A DNA stretch of 64,000 bases, from positions 1-64,000 of the forward strand of contig CAVONI010000015.1 of the NCBI GenBank assembly GCA_963697285.1, in the 5' to 3' direction. This stretch comes from JAEUQQ01 sp963697285 (GTDB taxonomy: Bacteria > Acidobacteriota > Vicinamibacteria > Vicinamibacterales > JAFNAJ01). The notes under the pieces are model-generated. The model worked only from the letters and a program-made list of their open reading frames with translations. It had not been told where the DNA came from and did no database searches. The position numbers and the translations under genes were made by a program. Below, piece after piece: positions 37,747 to 49,082 of this stretch; within the stretch, counting starts at the first letter, position 1; each line of letters begins with the position of its first letter.

Positions 37747-40129
37747 ATGTTCGACCGTCTTGGCGTGTCGGCGCTCAATCGCAAGCTCCTCCGCGACCTG
37801 TGGGAGATGAAGCGGGCAGGCGCTGGCGATCGCCGCGGTCATCGCCGCCGGCGTGACGATGTTCGTCACGTACCTGTCGAACTTCGACTCGCTGCAGCGC
37901 ACGCGCGCGCTGTACTACGAGCGTCAGCGGTTCGCCGACGTGTTCGCGTCGCTGATCCGCGCCCCGCAGACGCTCGAGGACCGGATCGCCGCCCTCCCGG
38001 GTGTCGAGACGGTCGAGACCCGCGTCGTCGTCGACGTGACGCTCGACGTGCCAGGCCTCGACGAGCCCGCGAGCGGGCGCCTCGTCGGCATCCCGGAGCG
38101 CGGCACGCCGCGCCTCAACGACCTGTACCTGCGCCGCGGACGCTGGATCGATCCCGCGCGTCCCGACGAGGTGCTGGCCAACGAGATGTTCGCCGAAGCC
38201 AACAGACTCTCGCCTGGCGATCGCGTCGGCGCCATCATCAACGGCCGCAGGCGCTGGCTCACCATCGTCGGCATCGCGTTGTCGCCCGAGTACATCTACG
38301 CCGTCAAGCCGGGCGAGATCTTCCCCGACCGGCGCCGATACGGCGTGTTCTGGATGGGGCGCCGCACCCTGGGATCGGCCTTCGACATGGAGGGCGGCTT
38401 CAACGATGTCGCGCTCACGCTCGGTCGCGGCGTGTCTGAGGTCGAGGTCGTCGCGGCACTCGATCGCCTGCTCGAACCGTATGGCGGGCTGGGCGCGACA
38501 CCGCAGCGACTGCAGATGTCGGCGTGGACGCTCGAGAACGAGCTGGCGCAACTCCAGATGTTCGGCTTCCTCGTGCCGCTGATCTTCCTCGGCGTCGCGG
38601 CGTTCATCCTCAACGTCGCGCTGACGCGCGCCCTCGCGCTCCAGCGCCAGGAGATCGCGGCGCTGAAGGCACTCGGGTACTCGAACCGTGAGCTCGCCTG
38701 GCACTACACCAAGTGGGCCCTTGTCATCGCGATCGCCGGCGCGGTGGCCGGTGTCGCCAGCGGTGCCTGGCTGGGATCCGCGTTCATCGGGCTCTACAAC
38801 GAGTACTTCCGCTTCCCGACCCTCGACTACGGACTCTCGCCCGACGTGGCCCTGCAGGCCGTCGTGATCGCGCTCGCGGTGGCGACGCTCGGTGCGCAGT
38901 CGGCGGTGCGGCGTGCCGTGCGCATTCCACCCGCCGAGGCCATGCGTCCCGAGGCGCCGCAGAGCTACCGCGCCTCGATCGTCGAACGGGCATGCGGGCG
39001 TGGTCGGCTCTCGCACGCGACGCGCATGGTCGTGAGGAACATCGAGCGTCAGCCCGTGCGGTCGCTCATGTCGATCGTCGGGATCGCATTCGCCGTCGCG
39101 GTGCTGGTGGTGGGGCTGGCGTTCATCGACATCATGGACGACCTGATCACCACGCAGTTCACGCAGACGATGCGGCAGGATGCGACGGTGTCGTTCGTGC
39201 GTGCGCGATCGGGAAGCGCGTTCCACGATCTTGCCCACCTTCCCGGCGTCATGGACGTCGAGGCCGTGCGCAACGTGCCCGCGCGCCTGCGCGTCGGTCA
39301 CCGATCGCGCACGCTCGCGGTGAGCGGCGTCGCGGCGGAGCCACGCCTCAACCGGATCACCGACCGCGCCGGACGCTCGGTGACCGTGCCAGGCGACGGG
39401 CTCGTCATGTCGTCAATGCTCGGTGAGATCCTCGGGGCGCGCCCGGGCGATCTCGTGCACGTGGAGGTCCTCGAGGGCCGCCGCCCGGTGTTCACGGTCC
39501 CCGTGGTGCAACTCGTGGACGATGCACTCGGGCTCCAGAGCTACATGCACATCGATGCCGTGCGCCGCCTGATGCGCGAGGGGCCGTCGATCTCGGCTGG
39601 CTTCGTGACGCTCGATCCTGCGGCCCGCGAAGCCTTCTACCGCGACGTGAAGTTCATGCCCGCGGTCGCGGGTGTGGCGCTCCGCAGAGTGATCGTGCAG
39701 AACTTCCGCGACACCATGGCTGAGACCATGAACATGCAGATCGTGATCAACGTCGCGTTCGCCGCGATCATCGCGATGGGCGTGGTGTACAACTCTGCGC
39801 GCGTCTCGCTCTCGGAGCGCGCGAGAGAACTGGCGAGCCTCCGCGTGCTCGGTTTCACGCGAGCCGAGATCTCGCTGATCCTGCTCGAGGAGCTGGCCAT
39901 CCTGACCACCCTCGCGCTTCCCCTCGGTGTGGCCATCGGCTACGCGCTGGGGTGGGGCATCATGCTGGGCTTCAGCAACGAGATCTATCGGCTGTCGTTC
40001 ATCGTCACGACGCAGACCGTGGCGTGGGCGTGCCTCACGGTCGTCGGGGCGGCGATGCTGTCGGGCCTGCTCGTGCGCCGGCGCCTCGATCATCTCGACC
40101 TCATTGGTGTGTTGAAGACCCGGGAGTAG
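37747..40129 (+). CDS. FtsX-domain ABC permease with two membrane halves (frameshifted at ~37815)
   Basis: About 793 residues. An N-terminal membrane helix, a large periplasmic domain, FtsX domain 1 near 265-370 (LVPLIFLGVAAFILNVALTR, ALKALGYSNRELAWHY), a fourth helix and second periplasmic domain, and FtsX domain 2 at the end (SLRVLGFTRAEISLILLEEL). This is the ten-helix duplicated layout, unlike the four-helix MacB. One G too many at 37814-37816 breaks the frame after EMKR; removing it gives KRQALAIAAVIAAGVTMFVTY. It lies four bases after the ATPase and six before the adaptor. Confidence 0.82.
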
Positions 40130-40135
40130 ACGGCG

Positions 40136-41347
40136 ATGCGACTGCTTCGACATCCCCGCGTGCTGCTCATGGCGACGATCGTCGGCGGCCTGCTGGCCGT
40201 TGCACTCTGGCCGCAGGCCGTGTCGGTCGAGGTGGCCACCGTGACGCGCGGCGGGCTGGTGGTGACGGTCGACGAGGAAGCCGAGACGCGCGTCCGCGAC
40301 CGGTATGTCGTGTCGGCGCCCGTCGCGGGCCGGGTGCTCCGGATCGAACTCGAACCTGGCGACGTCGTGACGCGTGGCCAGATTGTCGCGCGGCTTCGTC
40401 CCGAGGCGCCGGCACTGCTCGACGCGCGCTCGCAGGCCGAAGCGCGCGCCGCCATCGACACCGCTCGGGCCATGCTCGGCCGCCTGCGTGCCGAGGAGGA
40501 GCGGGCACGAGCGACGCTCGCGCAGGCGCAGCGCGAGCTGGCGCGCGCAAAGGACCTCGTGTCGGATGGGCTGACGACCAGGCAGGAGCTCGATTTGCGC
40601 GAGGCCGAGGTGCGGACGACGCAGGAGGCCGTCGAGGCCGCCAGCTTCGCCGCCCGTGCTGCCCAGGCCGAAGTGCGGCGCACCGAGGCCCGCCTCGCGC
40701 CCGTGCGCGCCGACGCGCCAGGCCGCGTCGTGAGCGTCACCGCTCCCGCAGGCGGCGTGGTCCTCAAGCGTGTGCGCGAGAGCGAGTCGATTGTCCCGGC
40801 AGGCGAGCCGCTGCTCGAGATCGGTGATCCGGGTGCGATCGAGATCGTGTCGGATCTTCTCTCGACCGACGCGGTCAAGGTAACACCCGGTGCCAGGGCC
40901 ATCGTCGATCAGTGGGGAGGCCCAAGGGCGCTCGCCGCGCGCGTCCGCCGTGTCGAGCCGTCGGGGTTCACCAAGGTCTCTGCACTCGGCGTCGAGGAAC
41001 AGCGCGTGAACGTCGTCCTCGATTTCGTCGATCCGCCTGCGGCCGTGGCCGCGCTCGGCGACGCCTATCGCGTCGAGGTGGCCATCGTCGTCTGGGAGCA
41101 GGACGACGTGCTCAAGATCCCCACCGGTGCGCTCTTCCGGCGTGGTGATGCGTGGGCCACCTACGTCATCGTCGACGGGCGCGCACGTGCCAGGACCCTG
41201 CAGGTGGGACACCGCACGGGCCTGGAGGCCGAGGTGCTCGACGGTCTCACAGAAGGTGAGGCCGTCATCCTGCATCCCGGCGACACCCTGACCGACGGTG
41301 CCCGGGTGAAATCGCCCCCGCGCGAAAATGACTCCCGGAGTGATTAG
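40136..41347 (+). CDS. HlyD-type membrane fusion protein
   Basis: 403 residues. One N-terminal membrane helix (VLLMATIVGGLLAVALWPQ), a lipoyl half-motif (VSAPVAGRVLRIELEPGDVV), a long coiled-coil hairpin (about 95-185, ARSQAEARAAIDTARAMLGR and following), the second lipoyl half (VTAPAGGVVLKRVRES) and a beta-barrel domain. It links the inner-membrane ABC transporter to an outer-membrane channel. No TolC-like gene is next to it. The last codons overlap the palindromic operator pair that controls the next gene. Confidence 0.85.
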   Translation: MRLLRHPRVLLMATIVGGLLAVALWPQAVSVEVATVTRGGLVVTVDEEAETRVRDRYVVSAPVAGRVLRIELEPGDVVTRGQIVARLRPEAPALLDARSQAEARAAIDTARAMLGRLRAEEERARATLAQAQRELARAKDLVSDGLTTRQELDLREAEVRTTQEAVEAASFAARAAQAEVRRTEARLAPVRADAPGRVVSVTAPAGGVVLKRVRESESIVPAGEPLLEIGDPGAIEIVSDLLSTDAVKVTPGARAIVDQWGGPRALAARVRRVEPSGFTKVSALGVEEQRVNVVLDFVDPPAAVAALGDAYRVEVAIVVWEQDDVLKIPTGALFRRGDAWATYVIVDGRARARTLQVGHRTGLEAEVLDGLTEGEAVILHPGDTLTDGARVKSPPRENDSRSD

Positions 41348-41372
41348 GACGCGTAATCACTCCCTGAGTTAT
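41328..41372. promoter_or_regulatory. Pair of ATCACTC-N3-GAGTGAT palindromes
   Basis: ATGACTC-CCG-GAGTGAT (centre 41336) and ATCACTC-CCT-GAGTTAT (centre 41364) lie 28 bases apart. The second overlaps the -35 position of the serine hydrolase promoter, so a repressor is likely. The same pair occurs at 54030-54077. Confidence 0.55.
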
Positions 41373-41388
41373 TTGCGCTCGGTTGCTC

Positions 41389-41394
41389 TATCAT
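41389..41394 (+). promoter_or_regulatory. TATCAT -10 box, leaderless
   Basis: TATCAT ends six bases before the ATG at 41401, so the transcript should begin at the start codon. Confidence 0.5.
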
Positions 41395-41400
41395 CTGGGC

Positions 41401-42549
41401 ATGCGCCGACTCCGCCAGTCCGTCGTCATCCTCGCACTCGTCGTCTTCGGCCTCGGGGCACTGGGTGCGCCGCACCTCGATGCGCAGACGGCATCCACTC
41501 CGACCGCCTTTCCAGGTGCGGAGTGGGCACGCATCGACACGCCGGAGTCGGTCGGGTACTCGTCTGCCAGGCTGCAGGCCCTGCGGGCATGGCTCCAGTC
41601 GATCGACACGACGGGCATGGTCGCGATCGTCGGTGGCCGACAACTCTTCGAGTATGGAGACGTCAAGCGCCTGAGCTATCTCGCATCGGTTCGCAAGAGC
41701 ATCCTCGCGATGCTCTACGGCAAGTACGTCGAGAACGGCACCATCCCGCTCGGCAAGTCGCTGCGGGACCTCGAGATGACGGATGTCGGCGGACTGATGC
41801 CCGAGGAGGTGGACGCCACCATCGACGACCTGCTCACCGCCCGTTCGGGCGTCTACCATCCCGCATCGAACGGCGGTGACGACACCGCAAGCGCGCCACC
41901 GCGAGGTTCGCAACCACGCGGCACCTACTTCCTTTACAACAACTGGGATTTCAACGCTGCAGGAGGCGCGTTCGAGAAGCTGACCGGTCGCCAGATCTAC
42001 GACGCGCTCGAGACCGACATCGCGCGCCCGATCGGCATGCAGGACTTCGATCGCGCCGTGCAGAAGAAGACCGGCAACCCGACGCGCTCGCAGTACCTCG
42101 CCTATCACTTCACCCTTTCTACGCGCGACATGGCGAGGATTGGCCTCCTGATGGCGAGCGGGGGCAACTGGAACGGCACGCAGGTGGTCTCACGCGACTG
42201 GGTGCGCCGCATCTCGAGCGTCGTCACCCCGATCAACGAGATGAATCCACCCCGCCGTCGGGCGCTCGGCACCGGATATCGCTGGGGCTACGGCTACCTG
42301 TGGTGGGTGTGGGATGCGCCGAAATCGAGCGGCCCGTTCACGGGCGCGTACTCCGGGATGGGTGCGGGCGGCCAGTACATCACCGTGCTGCCGGAACTCG
42401 ATCTCGTCGTCGCCCACAAGGCCGACACGTCAGACCGCTCACCGCACGGCCCTGGTGAACGTCGCCGCGCGGTGACGCTCGCCGAGTACGACACGGCCCT
42501 TCGACTCCTCATCTCGTCGCGGTGCCCGGGCGGACGTTGTCAGCCGTAG
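41401..42549 (+). CDS. Exported serine hydrolase, class C beta-lactamase-like
   Basis: 382 residues with a signal peptide (cleavage after LDAQ, about 29). The active-site Ser-x-x-Lys is Ser96-Val-Arg-Lys99 in ASVRKSILA, and FLYNNWDFN supplies the Tyr-x-Asn. The third motif, often HxG or KTG, may be in YSGMGAGGQYI. These proteins are esterases, D-amino acid peptidases or beta-lactamases, and this sequence does not tell which. Probably repressed through the palindrome pair and transcribed without a leader. The ABC exporter operon ends just upstream. Confidence 0.82.
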   Translation: MRRLRQSVVILALVVFGLGALGAPHLDAQTASTPTAFPGAEWARIDTPESVGYSSARLQALRAWLQSIDTTGMVAIVGGRQLFEYGDVKRLSYLASVRKSILAMLYGKYVENGTIPLGKSLRDLEMTDVGGLMPEEVDATIDDLLTARSGVYHPASNGGDDTASAPPRGSQPRGTYFLYNNWDFNAAGGAFEKLTGRQIYDALETDIARPIGMQDFDRAVQKKTGNPTRSQYLAYHFTLSTRDMARIGLLMASGGNWNGTQVVSRDWVRRISSVVTPINEMNPPRRRALGTGYRWGYGYLWWVWDAPKSSGPFTGAYSGMGAGGQYITVLPELDLVVAHKADTSDRSPHGPGERRRAVTLAEYDTALRLLISSRCPGGRCQP

Positions 42550-42721
42550 GGGAACCGCGCCCGGAGACGATGTGAACCGGCGGCCCAACCTCGGAAGAAA
42601 GCCAGGGAGGTTCGCCGACGAGTCGCGTCGCTGCGGCGCAACCGCCGTGACGATGGCTTCCTGACGAGCTATGCCACACGCCGGGGATCGCGCTGCGCCC
42701 GGCCTCGCCTACACTGACCGC

Positions 42722-42862
42722 ATGTCGAACGTCACCACGTTCGGTTCGAGCCAGGCGCTGCTGTTCCTCGTGGAATGCTTCGTCCTGTGCGCGAGCATCG
42801 CTGCCGCATCCGGCAGCGTCCGCGGGCTTCGCCTGCGCTGTCACACCTGCGCCTGTAGGTAG
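42722..42862 (+). CDS. Possible 46-residue leaderless small protein with Cys-rich end
   Basis: MSNVTTFGSSQALLFLVECF begins a short hydrophobic segment, and the chain ends RCHTCACR. TACACT (42710-42715) lies six bases before the ATG, the same geometry as at larger genes here, which is the main support. With five cysteines in 46 residues, four of them in the second half, it might bind metal or act as a cysteine-sensing leader peptide for the TonB receptor downstream. The rest of the 461-base gap (42550-43010) shows nothing else I can name. Confidence 0.35.
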   Translation: MSNVTTFGSSQALLFLVECFVLCASIAAASGSVRGLRLRCHTCACR

Positions 42863-43010
42863 CCTCCCGCGCGTCCTGCGCGTGAGGTGTCGTCTGCTTC
42901 CATCGCCACAGTAAACGTCGGGTCGGGCCCATGCCTGCCGCTGCACCGCGCCACGCGCGCGTGCCCCGCGTGCCGTCAGCGGACGCGACCATCATCGAAA
43001 GGAACCCGCC

Positions 43011-45819
43011 ATGTCACACGTGTCGTGGCCGACGCTCCGTTGGCTCGTTGCCGCCAGTCTTCTCGCTTTCGTGCCTGCACTCTCCCACGCGCAGTCGGCC
43101 GGGGGCATCGTCGGCGTTGTCGTGGACGACTCGGGCAGCACGCTGCCGGGCGTCACCGTGGCGGTCACGAGCCCGGCGCTGATCGAGCGCGAAAAGGTGA
43201 CGACGACCGCGGTCGACGGCCGGTACCAGGTCGTGGATCTGCGTCCCGGCGAGTACACCGTCACCTTCACGCTCGAGGGATTCAGGACCGTTCGCCAGGA
43301 ACGCATCGCGCTCAGCACCGGCTTCACCGCCAGCGTGAACGCGAAGTTGCCGATCGGCACGCAGCAGGACGAGGTGACGGTCGTCGGCAGCGCGCCCGTG
43401 ATTGACACGCGGTCGGGCAGCGCAGAGCGTCCGCTGCACCAGGAACTGCTCGAGGGCATTCCTGTGGGGCGGGTGCCGAACGTCGCGGTGAGCCTGGTGC
43501 CCGGCTCGGTGACCGCGCGCCCCGACATCGGCGGATCCGAGACCGGCCAGACGGCGGGCGTGTCGATCCACGGATCGCAGACGCGCGACCTGATCTGGAA
43601 CACGGACGGTTTGAACATGACGTCGAACACGGGGTCGGGCGGCGTGTCGGGGCAGTATCCGAACCAGAGCGCCATCCAGGAGATCGTCGTGCAGACGCGT
43701 GCGCTTCCGGCGGAGATCGGTGCGGGCGGCGTGAGCGTCAACATGATCAGCAAGGACGGCGGCTCGACCTACCGCGGCACGCTTGTTCGGCACGTATACC
43801 GACAACGGCCTGCAGAGCGAGAACGTCAGCGGCGACCAGCGCGACCGCGGCCTGCGTGCCCCGAGCGCGATGGACGTCTTCTACGACCTGAACGGCGGCA
43901 TCGGCGGCCCGATCGCGCGGGACGCGCTCTGGTTCTTCGCCAGCGCGCGGCGGTTCCGCGTCGATCGGTTCGAGGCCAACACGTTCAACCCCGACGGCAG
44001 CCAGGCACTCGACGAGAACATGATCTGGAACGCCAGCGGGAAGCTCACCTGGCAGATCAACTCCGCGAACCGGCTCTCGAGCTTCGTCGACTACAACTAC
44101 AAGCTCCGCGAGCACCGGCGTGAGATCGCGTCAACCTACCAGTTCGTCTCGCCCGACGCGAGCTACTACTCGCCGTTGTGGGGCCCGCTCGCCAACGTGA
44201 AGCTCACGTCGACGCTGACGCCGACGTTGCTGCTCGACGCCGGCGCCTCGTGGTACTACGTGCCGTGGTCGCTCGACTACCAGCCCGGCCTCGCCGCCGA
44301 CGCGTTCTCGCGCAACGACCTCGCGCTGTCGACGCTGACGGGGGCGCCACCGCCGTCGATGGTGCGGGCCAACCAGGAACGGCGGACGCTGAGTGCCGTC
44401 CTCTCGTGGCTGCCGCGCTGGAAGGGCGATCACCAGGTGCGCACGGGTGTGCAGTTCGAGCACGCGCCGTACGGACAGAACTTCGACTCGCTCGGCCACG
44501 GCGACTTCATCGCACGCTATCGCGCCGGCGTGCCCGACTCGGTCGTCGTCTACAACACGCCGGTGCAGACCAACCTGCAGCAGTACGACCTCGGCGTGTT
44601 CGTCCAGGACTCGTGGGCGGTGACGAACCGGCTCACGCTCAACCTCGGCGTCCGGTACGAGCGCCACATCGGCAGCCTTGGCGCGCAGTCGGCGCCCGCT
44701 GGGCAGTTCGTCCCTGAACGGTCGCTGCCTGCGCAGTCGGGCCTGGTCGACTGGAACACGCTGGTGCCCCGCCTGGCCGCGACGTTCGATCTGTCGGGGG
44801 TGGGCCGCACGGTCGTCAAGGTGAGTGCGAGCCAGTACACCCAGCGACAGGGGTCTGCGCTCATCGACCAGTTCAGCCCGCTGCGCCGCAACACCGAGGT
44901 GCGGAGCTGGGTCGATGCCAACGGCGACGCCTTGCCGCAGCTCACCGAGTTCGGCCCGTCGCTCGGCACCCTCGATCGCGGCGCCACGGTGCGGATCGAT
45001 CCCGACCTCGTGCGTCCGTCGCAGTGGGAGTACGCCGCCACGCTCGAGCACCAGGTCGCCGCCGACTTCGCGGTTGCGCTGAGCTACTTCCACCGCCGCT
45101 ACAGCAACCTCTACTCGGTCGTCAACGCCGCGGTGGGCCCAGGCGACTACACGCCGCTGGTCATCACCAACCCACTCGACGGATCGCCCTTCACGATTTA
45201 CAACCAGAACGCCAATACCATCGGGCGGGTCGACAACGTGCTCACCAACGTGCCCTCGCTCGAGCAGACGTACCACGGCGTCGAGGCCACGGTGAACCGT
45301 CGCTTCAGCGGCGGGTTGACGCTCTTCGGCGGCGTGACCCTCGGGCGCAATCGAAGCACCAGCCCGTCGGCCGTTGGCGGCAATCCGAACGGCTACATCA
45401 ACGCCGACGGGTACGACCTGCTCGACTCGCCCGTGATCGTCAACTTCTCGGGCATGTACCAGTTGCCCTGGCGGATCAACGTCTCGAGCCACTTCGGCTA
45501 CTACTCGGGCCAGCCGCTGCGCCGGCTCTACACCGTGACCCGCACGATCGCGCCGCAGTTGCGACAGGTGAGCCAGGAAGTCTCGCTGCTGCCCGCCGGC
45601 GACGTCAGGAAGCCGAACCAGTCGCTGCTCGACGTGCGCGTCGGGAGGTCGTTTCCACTCGGGCGGGGGGCCACCGTCGAGCCGATCCTCGAGCTGTACA
45701 ACCTGTTGAACGAGAACGCCTCGGTCACCGAGGTCGAGCAGGTCGGCGCGTCACTCGGCCGCGTCTCGCGCAACCTCGACGGCCGCCTGGTCCGCGTCGG
45801 CGTCAAGGTGGCGTTCTGA
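43011..45819 (+). CDS. TonB-dependent receptor, Oar-like (frameshifted at ~43783)
   Basis: About 935 residues. Signal peptide to SHAQS, a carboxypeptidase-regulatory-like domain (GGIVGVVVDDSGSTLPGVTV to LEGFRTVRQE, about 28-110), then the plug with IHGSQTRDLIWNTDGLNM and a long 22-strand barrel ending VRVGVKVAF. No clear TonB box is seen. One T too many at 43783 (CTTGTTC) shifts the frame; removal gives YRGTLFGTYTDNGLQSEN. Such receptors import large or scarce substrates, and the peptidase gene downstream suggests peptides. AAAGGAA precedes the ATG. Confidence 0.88.
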
Positions 45820-45888
45820 CCGTCGTGCCGTCCCGTCGATCGGTTTCCACTCGGATCATCCACATGCATCACCACGAGGAGATCAGCA

Positions 45889-47062
45889 TGCTTCGCACAC
45901 CAGGCCGGCCGCACCCGCCGCGGTCTTCGTCATTGCCCTTGCCACGATCGCGTGCTCACCCCCGGCGCCGCCATCGCCAGGCTCGGCGGGCGCCACACCT
46001 CGGGCGGGCTCCGCGCCCGCGTCGGTCGAACTTCCCTACGCGTCGCTGGCAGGGCGTATCGTCACCGCGTTGCAGCCGTCCGCTGGCGAGCGCGTGCTGC
46101 TTCGCTACAACCCCGATGCGCTGGCTCCGCTCGAACCCGAGCTCCGCAGACAGCTCGAGGCAAAGGGCGCGAAGGTCGAGACGCTGAACTACGGCCCCGC
46201 GCCCGATCTCGCCGAGCGACTTGCACGCACCGACATCTACGTCTGGCTGCCGGCGCACGGTGCCGAAACGCCGCCTGACCAGCGGGCGCTCCTGGCAAAG
46301 TGGCTGGACGAGGGGCGGGGTCGCCAGATTCACTTCCACTGGGGCGAGGGCACGCGTGACGCCGACGGGCTGACCGTGCCGCACACCGCGGCCTACGACC
46401 GCGTCTACGTCGATGCGCTCGACATCGACTACGCCGCGCTGAGTCGCCAGCAGGACGCGGCCATCGGGGTGCTGCGGGCGGGTGAGACGCACGTGACCAC
46501 CCCCGAGGGAACGGACCTCCGTTTCACCATCGGCCCCGATCGTCCGTTCAGCAAGCAGGATGGCAACGCCTCGGCCGAGCGGATGAAGACCGCGAAGGTG
46601 CGCGTCGACCGCGAGATCGAACTGCCTGCGGGCGTGCTGCGCGTGGCACCAATCGAGGCGTCGGTCAGCGGCACGCTGGTTGTTCCAAGGGCACGCTTCG
46701 GCGACGCGACCGCGACCGGCATCCGCCTGACGTTCACGAAGGGCGTCGTCAGCCACGTCACCGCCGAGAGCGGCCTCGACGCCGTGCAGGCCTTCCTGAC
46801 GTCGGCCCCGGGCGCATCGCACTTCCGCGAACTCTGCCTCGGCTTCAACCCGAAGCTGGTGGTGCCGGCCGGCGAAACGGCGCTGCCGTACTACGGGTAC
46901 GGCGACGCCGTGGCCCGCCTCGGGCTCGGCGACAACTTCGAGGTCGGTGGCGCCGTGCGCGGGGGCGGCGTCCGCTGGCTGTTCTTCGCGAACACGACGA
47001 TTACGGTTGGCGACGTCCTGCTGGTGAAAGACGGGAGGCTGGTGCAGGGATCGCTGCAGTAG
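45889..47062 (+). CDS. Lipoprotein M29-like aminopeptidase (frameshifted at ~45903)
   Basis: About 390 residues. After correction of one extra base near 45903 the N-terminus reads as a lipoprotein signal (FVIALATIAC, lipidated Cys). The body resembles the M29 leucyl aminopeptidases: GERVLLRYNPDALAPLE at the start, TPEGTDLRFTIG, DGNASAERM and HFRELCLGFNPKL. Metal ligands cannot be assigned surely, so an inactive relative is possible. The ATG at 45889 follows GAGGAG. It lies 69 bases after the TonB receptor, and the two probably form a peptide-use unit. Confidence 0.68.
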
Positions 47063-47138
47063 GGGCCGCGCCCCCGCGCGGCCCGGGTCGGCGTGTAAGG
47101 CGATGAGGTGTAGGGGCCGCGCCCCCGCGCGGCCCGAC
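47059..47138. repeat. Pair of GC-rich hairpin repeats
   Basis: Two copies of a dyad starting GTAGGGGCCGCGCCCCC (47059 and 47110). The first ends CCCGGGT, the second CCCGACAC, exactly as in the pair at 55309-55374. The first copy includes the stop codon of the peptidase gene. Confidence 0.7.
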
Positions 47139-47145
47139 ACCACTG

Positions 47146-48711
47146 TCACACCGTTCCCGGTGTGTCCGGCACGGCGTGACGCATGCCGGCGTCAACCTCG
47201 CGCCCGAGGCGCACCACGATCTGGGGCAGCGCATCGACGTCTGCCGGGCCGGTGTTGAAGTTGACGATGCAGGGGCGAAGCAGGTAGCGGCCGCGCACCA
47301 CCGCGTTCGAGACGAACGCCTCGCCCGAACCCTGGATGCGCTCGAGGAGCGCCTCGTTGAGCGCATTCAGGTAGCCGTCGGTGGCACCGCTCTCGCTGGT
47401 GGGGCGGAGGTCGGCGGGGACGTAGCGGAACGTGGTGATGCTGAGTCCCTGCGTGCACGCCTCCAGTTCCGGGTGCGCCGTCACCAGCGCGAACAACCGC
47501 TCGCTCAGGCGGATGTCGTCACCGATCATGCGCACGTAGCCGTCGCGTCCGACCTGCTGCAGGGCAAGCCACACCTTGAGGGCCCGGAAGCCGCGTGAGT
47601 TCTGCGGCCCGAAGTCGACGTAGTTCGTCGCTTCCTCGCCGAAGTGGTAGTACGGCGGGTGATACGCGAACGCGCGCCGGAGCGTCTCGGGGTCGCGGAC
47701 GAGGATGCATCCGGCTTCGAGCGGCGCGTAAAGCCACTTGTGCGGATCGACCGCGACCGAATCAGCGAGGTGCAGTGCCTGCAGGTCGTGGGGGGTGCCC
47801 GGTACCGCCGCAGCCAGTGCGCCGTAGGCGCCGTCGACGTGGAACCATGTGCCGGCCTCGCGGCACACGTCGGCGATCTCGAAGAGCGGATCGACCGCCC
47901 CCGTGCTCACCGAGCCGGCGGTGCCGATCACCATCATCGGATGGGCACCCGAGCGGCGGTCGTGCTCGAGCGCCTCGCGAAGGGCGCCGACGTGCATCCG
48001 CAGATCGTCGCCGGTGGGAATCCACCGGATGGCATCGGTGCCGATGCCCGACAGGTCGGCCGCTTTCTGGATCCACGTGTGCGTCTCGGCCGAGGCGTAC
48101 ACCCGAAGCGGCCGGGCCGAGGGGCCAGCGACGCCTTCCTTGCGGACGTCCCACCCGGCGGCCGAGGCGCGGGCGGCAAGGAGCCCGACGAAGTTCGCCA
48201 TGTTCCCGCCGCTCACGAAGAGCCCGCCGCAGTCGCGCGGATAGCCAATCAGTTCCGCGACCCACCCGACGGCCTGGGCCTCGATCTCGGTGGCCACCGG
48301 GCTCAGCCTCCATGCGCCGACGTTCGCGTTGACGGCGGCGGCGAGCAGGTCGCCCAGCATCCCGATGGGTGCGGGCGACGAGGTGATGTAGCCGAAGAAC
48401 CGCGGATGGCCGTTGAAGAGCGAGTGCCCGAAGAGCAGGTTGGACGCCGCCGCGATCAGCGTTCCGGCGTCGGTGCCCGACTCCGGCACCCGCTGCGCCG
48501 CATCGAGCAGCGCGCGAATCGCCCCGGGCGAGTCGCCCGCGGCGACGGGTCGTCTGGGCAGTGCGCCGAGAAAGTCGGCCACCGCATCGACGAGCGCGCA
48601 GCCCGCGCGACGGAATTCGGCAGGCGACATGGCGAGCGGGGCGTGACGCACCTGTGCGTCGACATCCCCTGCTGCAGAGGTCGTGGCCTGATGCTCGCGA
48701 GCTGCGTCCAT
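47146..48711 (-). CDS. Group II PLP-dependent decarboxylase (AADC/tyrosine decarboxylase type)
   Basis: 521 residues from the ATG at 48711. NGHPRFFGYITSSPAPIGML, GGNMANFVGLLAARA, AETHTWIQKAADLSGIG, FHVDGAYGA and the PLP lysine in SVAVDPHKWLYAPLEAG (about Lys325) are typical of aromatic-L-amino-acid decarboxylases and relatives. The end is LGREVDAGMRHAVPD. The product would be an amine from Tyr, Trp, Phe or a related acid; the substrate loop is not diagnostic by eye. A GGGGAG site precedes the start. It stands alone on its strand. Confidence 0.87.
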   Translation of the reverse strand: MDAAREHQATTSAAGDVDAQVRHAPLAMSPAEFRRAGCALVDAVADFLGALPRRPVAAGDSPGAIRALLDAAQRVPESGTDAGTLIAAASNLLFGHSLFNGHPRFFGYITSSPAPIGMLGDLLAAAVNANVGAWRLSPVATEIEAQAVGWVAELIGYPRDCGGLFVSGGNMANFVGLLAARASAAGWDVRKEGVAGPSARPLRVYASAETHTWIQKAADLSGIGTDAIRWIPTGDDLRMHVGALREALEHDRRSGAHPMMVIGTAGSVSTGAVDPLFEIADVCREAGTWFHVDGAYGALAAAVPGTPHDLQALHLADSVAVDPHKWLYAPLEAGCILVRDPETLRRAFAYHPPYYHFGEEATNYVDFGPQNSRGFRALKVWLALQQVGRDGYVRMIGDDIRLSERLFALVTAHPELEACTQGLSITTFRYVPADLRPTSESGATDGYLNALNEALLERIQGSGEAFVSNAVVRGRYLLRPCIVNFNTGPADVDALPQIVVRLGREVDAGMRHAVPDTPGTV

Positions 48712-49082
48712 GACGACTCCCCATCCCCGGGTGCGTGCGGCACACGAATCCGCAGGATGCCGCCGCGTGGCGACGCGGCCGGAAGACGCACCGCGCACCG
48801 GGCGACACCAGCAGGACGTGCCGGCCATGACCCGAGCCACGAGGATGTCTCGGCCAGGCGCATGCTGGCAAGCTCGTCGATGCACGAGGGGCGGCCATGC
48901 CGGACGCGGAAAGCGGAGGTCAGCTGGGGCGAGGCAACGCGATTGGTGCTAACCTCGACTCGTTTGCGTAGGGCGCATCCCCGAGCCGCACGCGCGTTGA
49001 ATCCCGGTGCAGCGATGCTGGGGTCGACGCCAGCCAGGCACGTTCCGGGCTCGAGGTGCGAGGCGACAGAACGAGAGGCCCC
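48712..49082. other. Intergenic region before the ParD gene
   Basis: 371 bases between divergent genes. TTGGTGCTAACCT near 48949 could be an extended -10 promoter for the ParD gene. Nothing else is recognised. Confidence 0.3.
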
